Positions 1 through 8,728 of a stretch of 64,000 nt of DNA are shown in pieces. This DNA comes from Marinomonas profundi (GTDB taxonomy: Bacteria > Pseudomonadota > Gammaproteobacteria > Pseudomonadales > Marinomonadaceae): contig NZ_CP073013.1 of NCBI RefSeq assembly GCF_020694005.1, forward strand, positions 1,684,578 to 1,748,577. The letters are read 5' to 3'. Position 1 is the first letter of the stretch. Every line of letters starts with the position of its first letter. The notes beneath the pieces are model-generated. The model made no database searches, was not told the DNA's origin, and saw nothing but the letters and a program-made list of their open reading frames with translations. The translations under genes were made by a program, and so were the position numbers.

Positions 1-1
1 T

Positions 2-460
2 TCCTTGCTAAAGCGTTTGCCTGCGCATCTAAAAGACCGTATTAAAATTGCCTTAGGGCATTATTTTCCGAGCATTGAAGGCATTGCTCACTCCTATCAA
101 ACGGCACAAGAGACTTTAAGCATTGGTAAGCAGATGAACAGCGAAGAGAGAAAATATCTTTTTGAGGATTACTCTTTGCAGGTTTTGCTGTCAGGCCTCA
201 AGCATAACTGGCGGGGTGAGGTTCTTTCCAGTCATTATAAGCAGCTTCAATCCGTTGATAAAAAAGGTGTTTTAAGAAAAACCTTGGCAGCTTACACCAC
301 TCATTTTGGTGATTTACAACACTGTGCCAATGCGCTACACATTCACCGTAATACGCTGCGTTACCGATTAGACAAAATCCAAGCGATCACCCATGTTGAT
401 ATTCATACCTTAGATGGCCTTTTCAGTCTGTATTTGGGGCAGTTGATAACAGATCAATGA
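2..460 (+). CDS. CdaR/PucR-type sugar-diacid regulator, C-terminal part (5' end outside window)
   Basis: The reading frame is open to the left edge, so only the last 150 or so residues are seen. The C-terminal stretch HIHRNTLRYRLDKIQ is the helix-turn-helix of the CdaR/PucR family (HTH_30), which normally follows a sugar-diacid-recognition domain lying outside this window. In E. coli, CdaR activates galactarate, glucarate and glycerate genes in response to D-glycerate. The next two genes on the same strand, a GntP permease and a glycerate kinase, fit that regulon, so this protein probably controls them. The apparent TTG start at position 5 is only an artefact of the truncation. The family call is firm; the inducer is inferred from neighbours. 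Confidence 0.85.
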   Translation, partial: SLLKRLPAHLKDRIKIALGHYFPSIEGIAHSYQTAQETLSIGKQMNSEERKYLFEDYSLQVLLSGLKHNWRGEVLSSHYKQLQSVDKKGVLRKTLAAYTTHFGDLQHCANALHIHRNTLRYRLDKIQAITHVDIHTLDGLFSLYLGQLITDQ

Positions 461-647
461 CTGGAAAAGGGAGGACTTATCCCATAAAAATGCATTTTTT
501 TGTGCAAATGACTAAAAAATAAAGAAAAATCCTCCCAATATCCAGCTAAGTGGCTAAAGCTTCTGATGCGCATTTGTTGAATAATGAAAAGTCTTAAACG
601 CTGGTGTCATTGGCTCCAATAATTAAAATTAAAAAGGACATTATTCG

Positions 648-2006
648 ATGAACTTAGTACTGATCTTGATAGGGGTTATTGCCTTTATCGTACTCGCAAC
701 CTCTAGATTTAAACTTCATCCCTTCTTAACCTTGATATTAGCGGCGTTTATCGCGGCTTTTGCTTACGGTTTACCAAGTAGTGATATCGCAAAAACCATC
801 ACATCGGGCTTTGGCGGCATTCTTGGGTACATAGGCTTAGTGATCGTTTTGGGCACGATTATTGGTGCCATTTTAGAAAAAAGTGGTGCCGCCATTACCA
901 TGGCGGATTGTGTTATTAGGCTTTTAGGTAAGCGCTTCCCTACGTTAACCATGTCTTTGATTGGTTATCTTGTCTCCATTCCTGTGTTTTGTGATTCTGG
1001 TTTTGTCATTTTGAACTCATTGAAGCAGTCGATGGCAAATCGTATGAAGGTTTCCAGTGTGTCCATGAGTGTGGCATTGGCAACAGGGCTTTATGCTACT
1101 CATACTTTTGTTCCGCCAACGCCAGGTCCTATTGCTGCTGCCGGTAACTTAGGCTTAGAGTCAAATTTAGGTTTGGTTATCTTAGTAGGGGTTTTTGTTG
1201 CTGCTGTGGCCGCTTTGGCGGGCATGTTGTGGGCAAATCGCTTTGCGAATGTCGAGCCTGATGGTGAAGGCGCGGATGAACTAAAAACGCAAAATGCAGA
1301 CTACGAAGCGTTAAAGCAAAGTTACGGTGAGCTGCCAAGCCCATTCAAAGCTTTTGCGCCGATTTTTGTGCCTATTTTATTAATCTGTTTTGGTTCTATC
1401 GCCGGCTTTCCTTCTGCTCCTTTAGGGAAAGAGACGTTATATGATGTATTGGTCTTTTTAGGACAACCCGTTAATGCCTTGCTAATTGGTCTGTTTTTAT
1501 CTTTGTTGTTGCTAAAAAGTGATAAAAAAATAGCAGAGTTTAGTGAGCGAATTAGCCAAGGTTTGGTGGTTGCTGCCCCTATTTTGCTAATTACGGGGGC
1601 CGGTGGTGCCTTTGGTGCGGTTCTGAAAGCCACCCCGATTGGCGATTTTCTGGGTACGTCACTGTCTGCGCTGGGGATTGGTATTTTTATGCCGTTTATT
1701 GTGTCGGCGGCATTAAAATCGGCACAAGGCTCTTCTACCGTTGCTTTGGTGGCAACATCGGCTTTGGTTGCGCCTATGTTAGGTGATATTGGCTTAGCCA
1801 GTGAGATGGGTCGAGTATTAACGGTCATGGCAATTGGTGCGGGCGCCATGACGGTATCTCATGCTAACGATAGCTTCTTCTGGGTAGTGGCTCAATTTAG
1901 CCGCATGAGCGTCTCTCAAGCTTATAAAGCGCAAACCATGGCAACCTTGATTCAAGGCGTTACCGCAATGTGCCTTGTGTATATTTTGAGCTTATTCTTA
2001 CTGTAA
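648..2006 (+). CDS. GntP-family gluconate/glycerate permease
   Basis: A 452-residue, highly hydrophobic inner-membrane protein with many predicted transmembrane segments, the usual length for the GntP (gluconate:H+ symporter) family. Conserved family stretches include PVFCDSGFVILN near residue 112 and HTFVPPTPGPIAAA near residue 151. It presumably takes up a sugar acid with protons. Its neighbours (CdaR-type regulator upstream, glycerate kinase starting 22 bases after its stop) point to glycerate as the substrate rather than gluconate; that is inference. The ATG at 648 follows an AAAAAGGA ribosome binding site. It probably forms an operon with the kinase. Confidence 0.88.
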   Translation: MNLVLILIGVIAFIVLATSRFKLHPFLTLILAAFIAAFAYGLPSSDIAKTITSGFGGILGYIGLVIVLGTIIGAILEKSGAAITMADCVIRLLGKRFPTLTMSLIGYLVSIPVFCDSGFVILNSLKQSMANRMKVSSVSMSVALATGLYATHTFVPPTPGPIAAAGNLGLESNLGLVILVGVFVAAVAALAGMLWANRFANVEPDGEGADELKTQNADYEALKQSYGELPSPFKAFAPIFVPILLICFGSIAGFPSAPLGKETLYDVLVFLGQPVNALLIGLFLSLLLLKSDKKIAEFSERISQGLVVAAPILLITGAGGAFGAVLKATPIGDFLGTSLSALGIGIFMPFIVSAALKSAQGSSTVALVATSALVAPMLGDIGLASEMGRVLTVMAIGAGAMTVSHANDSFFWVVAQFSRMSVSQAYKAQTMATLIQGVTAMCLVYILSLFLL

Positions 2007-2028
2007 CGGATTGTTGAAAGGAACCACT

Positions 2029-3189
2029 ATGAAGATTGTGATTGCACCCGATTCCTTTAAAGAAAGCTTAACCGCTTTTGACGTCGCCAATGCGATTGAA
2101 GCGGGTTTTCGTCAGGTATTTCCGGCGGGGGAATACGTAAAAGTGCCGATGGCCGATGGCGGTGAAGGCACGGTGCAATCCATGGTTGAAGCGACGCAAG
2201 GGTATTTGGTGGATCTTGAAGTGACTGGGCCGCTGGGCAATAAAGTGATGGCGCAATACGGTATTTTAGGCGCGGTAGAGGGCCAAACATCGACCTCGGC
2301 AGTGATTGAAATGGCGTCGGCTTCAGGGTTGCATTTGGTGCCACGGGATCAGCGTGATCCGCTTTATACCACCAGCTTCGGCGCAGGCGAACTCATCAAA
2401 GATGCCTTGGATCGAGGCATTAAACACATTGTGTTAGGACTAGGTGGCAGTGCAACCAATGATGCCGGTGTCGGTTTGGCACAAGCATTGGGCATTCAAT
2501 TCCAAGATGAAACCAATCAAGAACTGCCGTTTGGGGGCATGGCGCTGGCGCAATTAAGCCGTGTGGATTTGAGCCAGGTGCACCCTTTGTTAGCCGAATG
2601 CCGTTTCGATGTCGCCTGTGATGTTGATAATCCGTTATGTGGTGAACATGGCGCTTCCGCTATCTTTGGGCCACAAAAAGGTGCCACCCCAGACATGGTG
2701 GCCTTGTTAGATAAAACCCTTGGTCATTTTGCGGATGTGTTAGTGCAAAGTGGCTTTGCGGACCACAGATTAGAGCCAGGCGTTGGTGCCGCTGGCGGCA
2801 TGGGATTAGGGGCGAAAGTCTTTCTTAATGCGACGCTAAAACCCGGTATCGAGATTGTGATGGAAACCGTTGGTCTGGCTGAAAAACTGCAAAATGCCGA
2901 TTTGGTCATCACCGGTGAAGGCCGAATTGATGGCCAAACTGTGTTTGGCAAAACGCCCATGGGCGTGCTGAAACAAGCCAACGCAAATAAGGTTCCAACC
3001 ATTGGTATTGCTGGTAGTTTGGGACAAGACGCCGAGGCTATTTTGGCGCACGGCATGTTGGCTATTTTCCCGATTATTCCCGCGCTGGATAGCTTGGATA
3101 ATGTGCTGGCTCAGGCTGAAAAGAACCTCATCACCACCTCACGCAACATCGCCGCCGCGATGAAATTAGGTCGTTTTCTAGGCGAGTGA
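2029..3189 (+). CDS. garK: Glycerate kinase (GarK/GlxK family)
   Basis: A 386-residue type I (GarK/GlxK) glycerate kinase, which phosphorylates D-glycerate with ATP in the cytoplasm to give a phosphoglycerate entering glycolysis. The N-terminus MKIVIAPDSFKES is the family hallmark and decides the start: the ATG at 2029, preceded by GAAAGGA, is preferred over an upstream TTG at 2011. Further family features are PMADGGEGT near residue 40, LGGSATNDAG near 140 and ITGEGRIDGQT near 295. It lies directly downstream of the GntP permease and is probably cotranscribed with it. The gene symbol is by family; glxK is an equally fair name. Confidence 0.92.
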   Translation: MKIVIAPDSFKESLTAFDVANAIEAGFRQVFPAGEYVKVPMADGGEGTVQSMVEATQGYLVDLEVTGPLGNKVMAQYGILGAVEGQTSTSAVIEMASASGLHLVPRDQRDPLYTTSFGAGELIKDALDRGIKHIVLGLGGSATNDAGVGLAQALGIQFQDETNQELPFGGMALAQLSRVDLSQVHPLLAECRFDVACDVDNPLCGEHGASAIFGPQKGATPDMVALLDKTLGHFADVLVQSGFADHRLEPGVGAAGGMGLGAKVFLNATLKPGIEIVMETVGLAEKLQNADLVITGEGRIDGQTVFGKTPMGVLKQANANKVPTIGIAGSLGQDAEAILAHGMLAIFPIIPALDSLDNVLAQAEKNLITTSRNIAAAMKLGRFLGE

Positions 3190-3300
3190 ATTTGATGGTG
3201 TAATGAAAAATTACGCTTTTTTTACGCGCTAATGCTTATCGCCTTTGTTAGAGTCTTGCTTGTGCTCTTCCCTATTTAATTGCCCATAACAAGCGACCCT

Positions 3301-4371
3301 ATGAAACAGAATTGGCCAAGCATCTCCTCTCACTATCTAGCCGTGTGTGCTGTTGTTGCGGCTCTGCTAATCAGTTATGGGTTGGATACTTGGCTTGGGT
3401 CAAATATTGCGGTGTTGCTGATTTTACAATTGGCGGTGGTGGTAGTGGCGCTTTTGTGTCGTCCTCGTTGGGTCTATGTTGTCGCTCTGTTTGAGGCTTT
3501 GTGTTTCAACTTTTTCTTCACCGTTCCGCGTTATTCTTTTGAAATGTTTAACCGCGATGACATGTTGAATTTGCTGGTGTTTTTGCTGGTGGCCGTGATC
3601 ACCAGTAGGCTAGCTGAGCTGTATCAGCATCAACAAAATCAATTAAAACAAGAACAGTTACGCAGTCGTATTTTATTGTCCGTTTCTCATGATTTACGCA
3701 CGCCTTTGGCGACGATTATTGGTACTTTGAGTACGCTTAAAGAGTACACGAATAAGCTGACTGAAAAGGAAAAAACCGAGCTATTAGGCAGTGCCACCAG
3801 CGAAAGTCACCGACTGCATCAATACATCGAAAATCTGTTGCAAGCGACCAAACTGCAGCATGGTGTGGTGGTTCCGAAACAATCTGAACAGTCTGCTGTT
3901 GCCATTATTGATCTTGTTATGGCGCGTTTTAGCGAGCAAAAATCACGTTTAACACTACAAATAGACGACAAGCTGCCGCTGATTTCGGTGAGTGCGTCGC
4001 TTATCCAACAAGCGATTTTTAACGTTGTCGACAATGCCTTGCGCTATTCGCCAATCGATAAATCTGTGATCATTTCTGTAAGTACGTTAGATACAGATAA
4101 TAAGCATCCTCAGATTGTGATTGACGTGCAAGATCAAGGTGTTGGTATTCGATCGGATCAGTCAAACAGTATCTTTGAGCTGTTTTATTCGGTTGATTCT
4201 TTTAAGCGTAGCGACAGTGGTACGGGGTTAGGTTTAGCGGTATCAAAAGGCATTATTGCCGCCCATCAAGGTACGATTCAATCCATTCCCGTTGCGCAAG
4301 GTTGTCTGATTCGCATCTGTCTGCCCGCGAGCATTGAGCCATCACGGCATGGCAAAGGGAGTGCATCATGA
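3301..4371 (+). CDS. KdpD-like sensor histidine kinase lacking the KdpD N-terminal domain
   Basis: A 356-residue membrane histidine kinase. It starts with a DUF4118-type block of four membrane segments (about residues 15-110), followed by a linker, the dimerisation/phosphoacceptor site SVSHDLRTP near residue 132, and a HATPase domain with NVVDNALRYSP, DQGVGI and GTGLGLAVSKG. This matches the C-terminal half of KdpD; the roughly 400-residue cytoplasmic KdpD/Usp sensor region of canonical KdpD (about 900 residues) is absent. ATG 3301 is preferred to the upstream TTG at 3280. Its stop overlaps the regulator's start (ATGA), so the two are translationally coupled. Likely role: controlling the potassium uptake genes downstream. 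Confidence 0.88.
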   Translation: MKQNWPSISSHYLAVCAVVAALLISYGLDTWLGSNIAVLLILQLAVVVVALLCRPRWVYVVALFEALCFNFFFTVPRYSFEMFNRDDMLNLLVFLLVAVITSRLAELYQHQQNQLKQEQLRSRILLSVSHDLRTPLATIIGTLSTLKEYTNKLTEKEKTELLGSATSESHRLHQYIENLLQATKLQHGVVVPKQSEQSAVAIIDLVMARFSEQKSRLTLQIDDKLPLISVSASLIQQAIFNVVDNALRYSPIDKSVIISVSTLDTDNKHPQIVIDVQDQGVGIRSDQSNSIFELFYSVDSFKRSDSGTGLGLAVSKGIIAAHQGTIQSIPVAQGCLIRICLPASIEPSRHGKGSAS

Positions 4372-5057
4372 CTTCTTATAAAATACTGGTGATCGACGAC
4401 GAACCACAAATCCACACCTTTATGCGAATCTCATTGGTGGCGGAAGGTTTTGAATATCTTGGTGCGGACTCTATTCAGTCAGCTAAGCAAATTATGGAGC
4501 AGAACCCACCGCACTTGTTGATATTGGATCTGGGGTTGCCTGATGGCGATGGTATGGATTTGCTCAACTTCGTGCGCGCCACCAGTCATACACCAATTCT
4601 GATTTTAACCGCGCGTGATGAGGAAGAGGAAAAAATTCGTCTACTTGAGGCAGGCGCGAATGATTATCTTAGTAAGCCATTCGGCATTCGAGAGTTGATC
4701 GCCCGAGTGAAGGTTTTGCTGCGGGACTTAGTAAATACCCACTTACCTGCTGATATCCTAGAAACAAGAGATATTAAGCTGGAAATCAGCACCAATCAGG
4801 CGTGGTTTCAAGGCGCACCTTTGGCGTTAACCAAAAAAGAATTCGCCTTTCTACGCATGCTGATCACCACGCCAGATAAGCTGGTGATGCAAGAAGTGTT
4901 ACTGGCCAATATTTGGGGCGTTACTCACACCCGAGATTCGCATTACTTGCGGATTTTAGTCAGTCAGCTGCGTAAAAAACTCCAAGATAATGCCAATGAG
5001 CAGCGTGTTATCAAAACAGAGCCCGGTCTAGGTTATCGCTTGTTATCAGACAGTTAA
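4368..5057 (+). CDS. KdpE-like OmpR-family response regulator
   Basis: A 229-residue response regulator with a receiver domain (acidic pair in VIDDEP, phosphoacceptor aspartate in ILDLGLPDGDG near residue 53, lysine in YLSKPF near 102) and a C-terminal winged-helix DNA-binding domain ending RVIKTEPGLGYRL. Length and sequence fit KdpE of the OmpR/PhoB family. It overlaps the kinase gene by four bases and is followed 55 bases later by a KtrA-like gene. No kdpFABC operon is present here, so the target is more likely the adjacent Ktr-type transporter; that target is inference. Confidence 0.9.
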   Translation: MTSYKILVIDDEPQIHTFMRISLVAEGFEYLGADSIQSAKQIMEQNPPHLLILDLGLPDGDGMDLLNFVRATSHTPILILTARDEEEEKIRLLEAGANDYLSKPFGIRELIARVKVLLRDLVNTHLPADILETRDIKLEISTNQAWFQGAPLALTKKEFAFLRMLITTPDKLVMQEVLLANIWGVTHTRDSHYLRILVSQLRKKLQDNANEQRVIKTEPGLGYRLLSDS

Positions 5058-5112
5058 CTCATCAGAAAACTTTTAAAAAACTCTCAAAAGACATGAATAA
5101 AAGGTAATTAAT

Positions 5113-5766
5113 ATGGCGCATTTTACGGTGATTGGTTTGGGGCGTTTCGGGGTTGCCGCCAGTATGGAGCTGATTTATCTGGGTCATACCGTCACCGGCG
5201 TGGATCGAGACGCCAAAATTGCGGAGAAATATGTCGATGATTTCACTCAAGTGATGATTTGTGATTCCACCGATGAAAATGCGTTAAAAGAGCTTGATCT
5301 GATTAATAGCGATGCGGTGCTGGTGGCCATTGGTGAAGACATGGAATCCAGCCTGTTGTGTATTCTGGCACTGAAAAAGCTTGGTGTGAAAGAAATCTGG
5401 GTCAAGGCCAGTAGCCGCGCTCATCACACGATTGTTTCCAAACTTGGCGTGGCGCGTATTATTCACCCTGAAGAAGAAATGGGCATGCGTGTTGCTCAGG
5501 CGCTGAATTACCCGATGGTGAACGATTATTTGTCTATTGGCCACGGTTTATATGTGGTGGAGATTCACATCAAACCACAGCTAGACGGACGTCCTCTTGG
5601 CGATGTTTTAGACCCAGCAAAAGGAAAAGTCGACGCGGTGATGATCAAACGAGAGCAAGAGACGTTTTTGCAATTGGATAAAGCGTTTGTGTTGAAAGAA
5701 AAAGATATCTTGTTACTGTGCGGTCTGCGTAGCGAACTAAAACACATCGCACCAAGGCTGGCTTGA
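5113..5766 (+). CDS. KtrA/TrkA-type potassium uptake regulatory subunit (RCK domain)
   Basis: A 217-residue cytoplasmic protein with one RCK N-domain (Rossmann GLGRFGVAAS nucleotide-binding loop near residue 6, acidic strand end GVDRD near 33) and a C-terminal RCK_C domain. This is half the size of TrkA and typical of KtrA, whose octameric ring binds ATP/ADP or NAD(H) and gates the KtrB channel. The start has AAGGTAATTAAT in front of the ATG. The next gene, a KtrB-like membrane subunit, begins one base after the stop, so the two form a transcriptional unit, probably with the KdpDE-like genes upstream. Confidence 0.88.
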   Translation: MAHFTVIGLGRFGVAASMELIYLGHTVTGVDRDAKIAEKYVDDFTQVMICDSTDENALKELDLINSDAVLVAIGEDMESSLLCILALKKLGVKEIWVKASSRAHHTIVSKLGVARIIHPEEEMGMRVAQALNYPMVNDYLSIGHGLYVVEIHIKPQLDGRPLGDVLDPAKGKVDAVMIKREQETFLQLDKAFVLKEKDILLLCGLRSELKHIAPRLA

Positions 5767-5767
5767 G

Positions 5768-7135
5768 ATGATGAACTGGGACCCCGCCGTAATCGCCATA
5801 GAGCGTCATCCCAAAGCGGCGAAAAAAATCATGGCGGCGCCACCCTTAATCTTGTGTGGTGGCTTCTTATTATTAATTCTAATTGGTACCTTGTTGCTTA
5901 AATTGCCGATGGCGACCACACAACCTATCTCTTGGTTACACAGTGTTTTTACTGCGACCTCAGCAGTCACGGTAACAGGCTTGGTAGTTCAAGACACGGG
6001 CACGGTATTTACTACCTTTGGGCAAGTGGTGATTGCGCTACTGATTCAGTGCGGTGGCCTGGGGTTAATGACCTTCGCTATCGTCACTCTCGTCGCGCTG
6101 GGTGGTCGTATTGGTTTTCTTCAGCGTACCGTCGCCATTGAAGCCTTTAATCAAACTGACGCCTCTACCATCGTTTCTACGGCGAAGTCTGTGTTGCTGT
6201 TCTCCTTGATTGTCGAAGTGATCGGCATGTTGATTCTTGCAGTACATTGGAGTGATACATTAGGTTGGAAAACCAGCTTATTTCATGGTTTTTTCTACAC
6301 CATTAGCGCTTTTAATAACGCGGGATTTGCCTTGTCCTCTGCAAGCTTAATGCCCTACGTGGCGGATCCTGTGGTGAATTTGACCATCAGCGGACTGTTT
6401 ATTATCGGTGGTTTGGGTTTTTCCGTATGGATTGACCTCATAAAAAATCGTCGTTGGGCGAGGCTTTCGCCCTACAGTAAAATGATGATTACCGGCACCA
6501 TTATTATTAATCTTGTTGCCTTGCTGGCCATCTATTTTATCGAATACAGCAACCCGAAAACCCTTGGCCCACTGAGCGAAACAGGCAAATGGCTGGCGTC
6601 TTGGTTCCAAGCGGTGACACCACGTACGGCAGGGTTTAACACGCTCGCCATTGAAGAACTAAGAGATGCCACGACCGCGCTGATGTTGGTGCTGATGTTC
6701 ATTGGTGGTGGGTCTTTGAGTACCGCCAGCGGCATAAAGGTGGTGACTTTTATGCTGCTGGTGCTAGCAACTTACGCTTACCTGCGTCGTGATGACGAAG
6801 TGAACGTATTTAAACGCGAGATTCCTAAGGAAGTGATCAGCAAAGCGCTGGCTTTGAGCATGATTTCTATTGGTGTGACTTGGTTGGCCATATTTGTGCT
6901 ATTGATAAGTGAAAAACACGCGCAAATGATCGACGTGGTGTTCGAAGCCGTATCGGCATTGGGTACGGTTGGCCTTTCTCGTGGCTTAACCGGTTCCTTG
7001 AGTAACACGGGGGAAGGCATCATCATCTTCTTGATGTTTATTGGCCGCCTTGGGCCACTCACACTCGCCTACTTCCTCGCCAGCCCAAGAAGCAAAAAAG
7101 TCCGCTACCCGAAAGTCAAAATGACCGTGGGTTAG
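5768..7135 (+). CDS. KtrB/TrkH-family potassium (or sodium) transporter membrane subunit
   Basis: A 455-residue polytopic inner-membrane protein of the Trk/Ktr/HKT superfamily. Selectivity-filter-like stretches are visible, such as TATSAVTVTGLV near residue 60, SAFNNAGFALSS near 182 and TPRTAGFNTLA near 289, consistent with four pore repeats. It partners the KtrA-like gene immediately upstream and is followed by a strong terminator at about 7141-7184. Two adjacent ATG codons (5768 and 5771) could serve as start. A second potassium system, TrkH-TrkA, is encoded at 46.9-49.8 kb. Ion selectivity (K+ alone or Na+-dependent) cannot be read from the sequence. Confidence 0.88.
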   Translation: MMNWDPAVIAIERHPKAAKKIMAAPPLILCGGFLLLILIGTLLLKLPMATTQPISWLHSVFTATSAVTVTGLVVQDTGTVFTTFGQVVIALLIQCGGLGLMTFAIVTLVALGGRIGFLQRTVAIEAFNQTDASTIVSTAKSVLLFSLIVEVIGMLILAVHWSDTLGWKTSLFHGFFYTISAFNNAGFALSSASLMPYVADPVVNLTISGLFIIGGLGFSVWIDLIKNRRWARLSPYSKMMITGTIIINLVALLAIYFIEYSNPKTLGPLSETGKWLASWFQAVTPRTAGFNTLAIEELRDATTALMLVLMFIGGGSLSTASGIKVVTFMLLVLATYAYLRRDDEVNVFKREIPKEVISKALALSMISIGVTWLAIFVLLISEKHAQMIDVVFEAVSALGTVGLSRGLTGSLSNTGEGIIIFLMFIGRLGPLTLAYFLASPRSKKVRYPKVKMTVG

Positions 7136-7140
7136 AGACT

Positions 7141-7184
7141 TTCCGTGCTCTAAACCTTATGGCTTAGAGCACGGAATTTTTTTC
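7141..7184 (+). terminator. Intrinsic terminator after the ktrB-like gene
   Basis: A perfect 13-base-pair inverted repeat (TTCCGTGCTCTAA and its complement) around a 10-base loop, followed by a run of Ts. It starts five bases after the ktrB stop and lies between the convergent ktrB-like and mnmE genes. Confidence 0.88.
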
Positions 7185-7204
7185 ATTTGTTCATTAACGT
7201 ATTT

Positions 7205-8584
7205 CTATTTCCCGATACAAAACGAGCCAAAGATGCGGCCAAGTAGGTCATCGCTGGTGAAGGCGCCGGTGATTTCACTGAGGGCTTGTTGGGCTTCTTT
7301 TAGGTCTTCTGCGAGTAATTCCCCTGCGCCGTAGCCGTGCAGTTGTTCGTTGCCGGCGTCTAAAAAGCGCTTGGCTTTGTTGAGTGCTTCAATATGACGA
7401 CGACGCGCGATAAAACCGCCTTCTGTGGTGCTGTCGAAGCCCATGACGGCTTTTAGGTGTTCCGTCAAATCACTAACGCCCTCGCCTGTTTTGGCCGATA
7501 GAGAGACAACAGAGACACCTGAGATCATTTCTAGCCCCGTGCTTTCTTTGGTCAAGTCGACTTTGTTGCGTACCAAGGTAAGGTGTTTGGTGTTGCCCAG
7601 TTTTTCGATGAATTCAGGCCAGATTTCGTTTGGGTCTTTTGAATCAATGGATTGGCTGTCGACCATCATTAAGATGCGATCCGCTTTGCTGATTTCGTCC
7701 CATGCGCGCTGAATACCGATGCGCTCGACTTCGTCTGGGCTGTCACGTAAACCGGCAGTGTCGATAATGTGCAGCGGCATGCCATCAAGATGAATGTGTT
7801 CGCGCAAGACGTCACGCGTGGTGCCTGCGATGTTGGTGACGATGGCGGATTCTTTACCAGATAAGGCATTCAATAAGCTGGATTTACCGGCATTGGGGCG
7901 GCCTGCGATGACCACGTTCATGCCTTCGCGAATCAAGGCGCCTTGGCTTGCTTCTTTGAGTACCTCGGCCAGTTTGCTTTGAATGCCGGTCAGTTCTGCG
8001 GCGACTTTGCCATCCCCAATAAAATCGATTTCTTCTTCCGGAAAATCAATCGCAGCTTCGACATAAATACGCAGGTGGATTAAGGCTTCAACCAGTTCGT
8101 CTACGCGTTTTGAAAACGCCCCTTGTAAGGAGCGCAACGCGCATTTGGCGGCTTGCTCCGAGGTACTGTCGATCAAATCGGCAATGGCTTCCGCTTGGGT
8201 TAAGTCCATTTTGTCGTTCATAAAAGCCCGTTCGGAGAATTCACCGGGACGGGCTAAACGCGCGCCAAGCGTCACACAATGGCTCAGTAGCATGTCCATA
8301 ATGACGGGGCCGCCATGGCCTTGCAGTTCAAAAACATCTTCGCCAGTGAAGGAGTTGGGCCCTGGGAAATACAGCGCCAAGCCCATGTCGAGTTGTTCGT
8401 CTTGCGCGCCTTTGAAGGGCACATAATGCGCGTAACGTGGCGTGGGTTCGAAGCCGATAATCTGCTTGGCGATGGCAAGGCTTTTTGGCCCTGATAAACG
8501 AATAATCCCTACGCCACCTCGGCCGGGAGCCGTGGCTTGTGCGGCGATGGTGTCTTGGTCTGTGGCGTATTGGAAATCGGTCAT
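7205..8584 (-). CDS. mnmE: tRNA modification GTPase MnmE (TrmE)
   Basis: A 459-residue protein that, with MnmG, adds the carboxymethylaminomethyl group to wobble uridine 34 of certain tRNAs. It has an N-terminal formyl-tetrahydrofolate-binding domain, a G domain with P-loop GRPNAGKSS near residue 225, switch region GTTRDV, DTAGL and NKVD, and the diagnostic C-terminal CIGK motif. The start is ATG 8584 (MTDFQYATD); a longer frame from 8629 adds residues not found in the family. It is the last gene of the rpmH-rnpA-yidC-mnmE string transcribed leftward from oriC. Its usual partner mnmG is not in this window. Confidence 0.97.
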   Translation of the reverse strand: MTDFQYATDQDTIAAQATAPGRGGVGIIRLSGPKSLAIAKQIIGFEPTPRYAHYVPFKGAQDEQLDMGLALYFPGPNSFTGEDVFELQGHGGPVIMDMLLSHCVTLGARLARPGEFSERAFMNDKMDLTQAEAIADLIDSTSEQAAKCALRSLQGAFSKRVDELVEALIHLRIYVEAAIDFPEEEIDFIGDGKVAAELTGIQSKLAEVLKEASQGALIREGMNVVIAGRPNAGKSSLLNALSGKESAIVTNIAGTTRDVLREHIHLDGMPLHIIDTAGLRDSPDEVERIGIQRAWDEISKADRILMMVDSQSIDSKDPNEIWPEFIEKLGNTKHLTLVRNKVDLTKESTGLEMISGVSVVSLSAKTGEGVSDLTEHLKAVMGFDSTTEGGFIARRRHIEALNKAKRFLDAGNEQLHGYGAGELLAEDLKEAQQALSEITGAFTSDDLLGRIFGSFCIGK

Positions 8585-8675
8585 AATCAAACTCTGTGCT
8601 GTGGTACGGTAAAAAAGAATGGCTAGCAATCGGGCAATTGTCTATTAGCCTAGCTGACATGGCAATCTAAACGTA

Positions 8676-8703
8676 AAAAAGGCCTCCCACTGGGAAGCCT
8701 TTT
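8676..8703 (-). terminator. Intrinsic terminator after yidC
   Basis: On the minus strand a hairpin (AAAAGGCTTCCC, loop AGT, GGGAGGCCTTTT, one mismatch) is followed by a T run, about 25 bases after the yidC stop. mnmE downstream would then need its own promoter in the remaining 90 bases. Confidence 0.7.
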
Positions 8704-8728
8704 AATCGAAACCTGAGCCTGTTGAGTA

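Noticed and set aside
1322..1849. 175-residue minus-strand frame inside the GntP permease gene
   Set aside because: It is the mirror of a well-supported membrane-protein gene and shows alanine/proline-rich shadow composition with no family motif.
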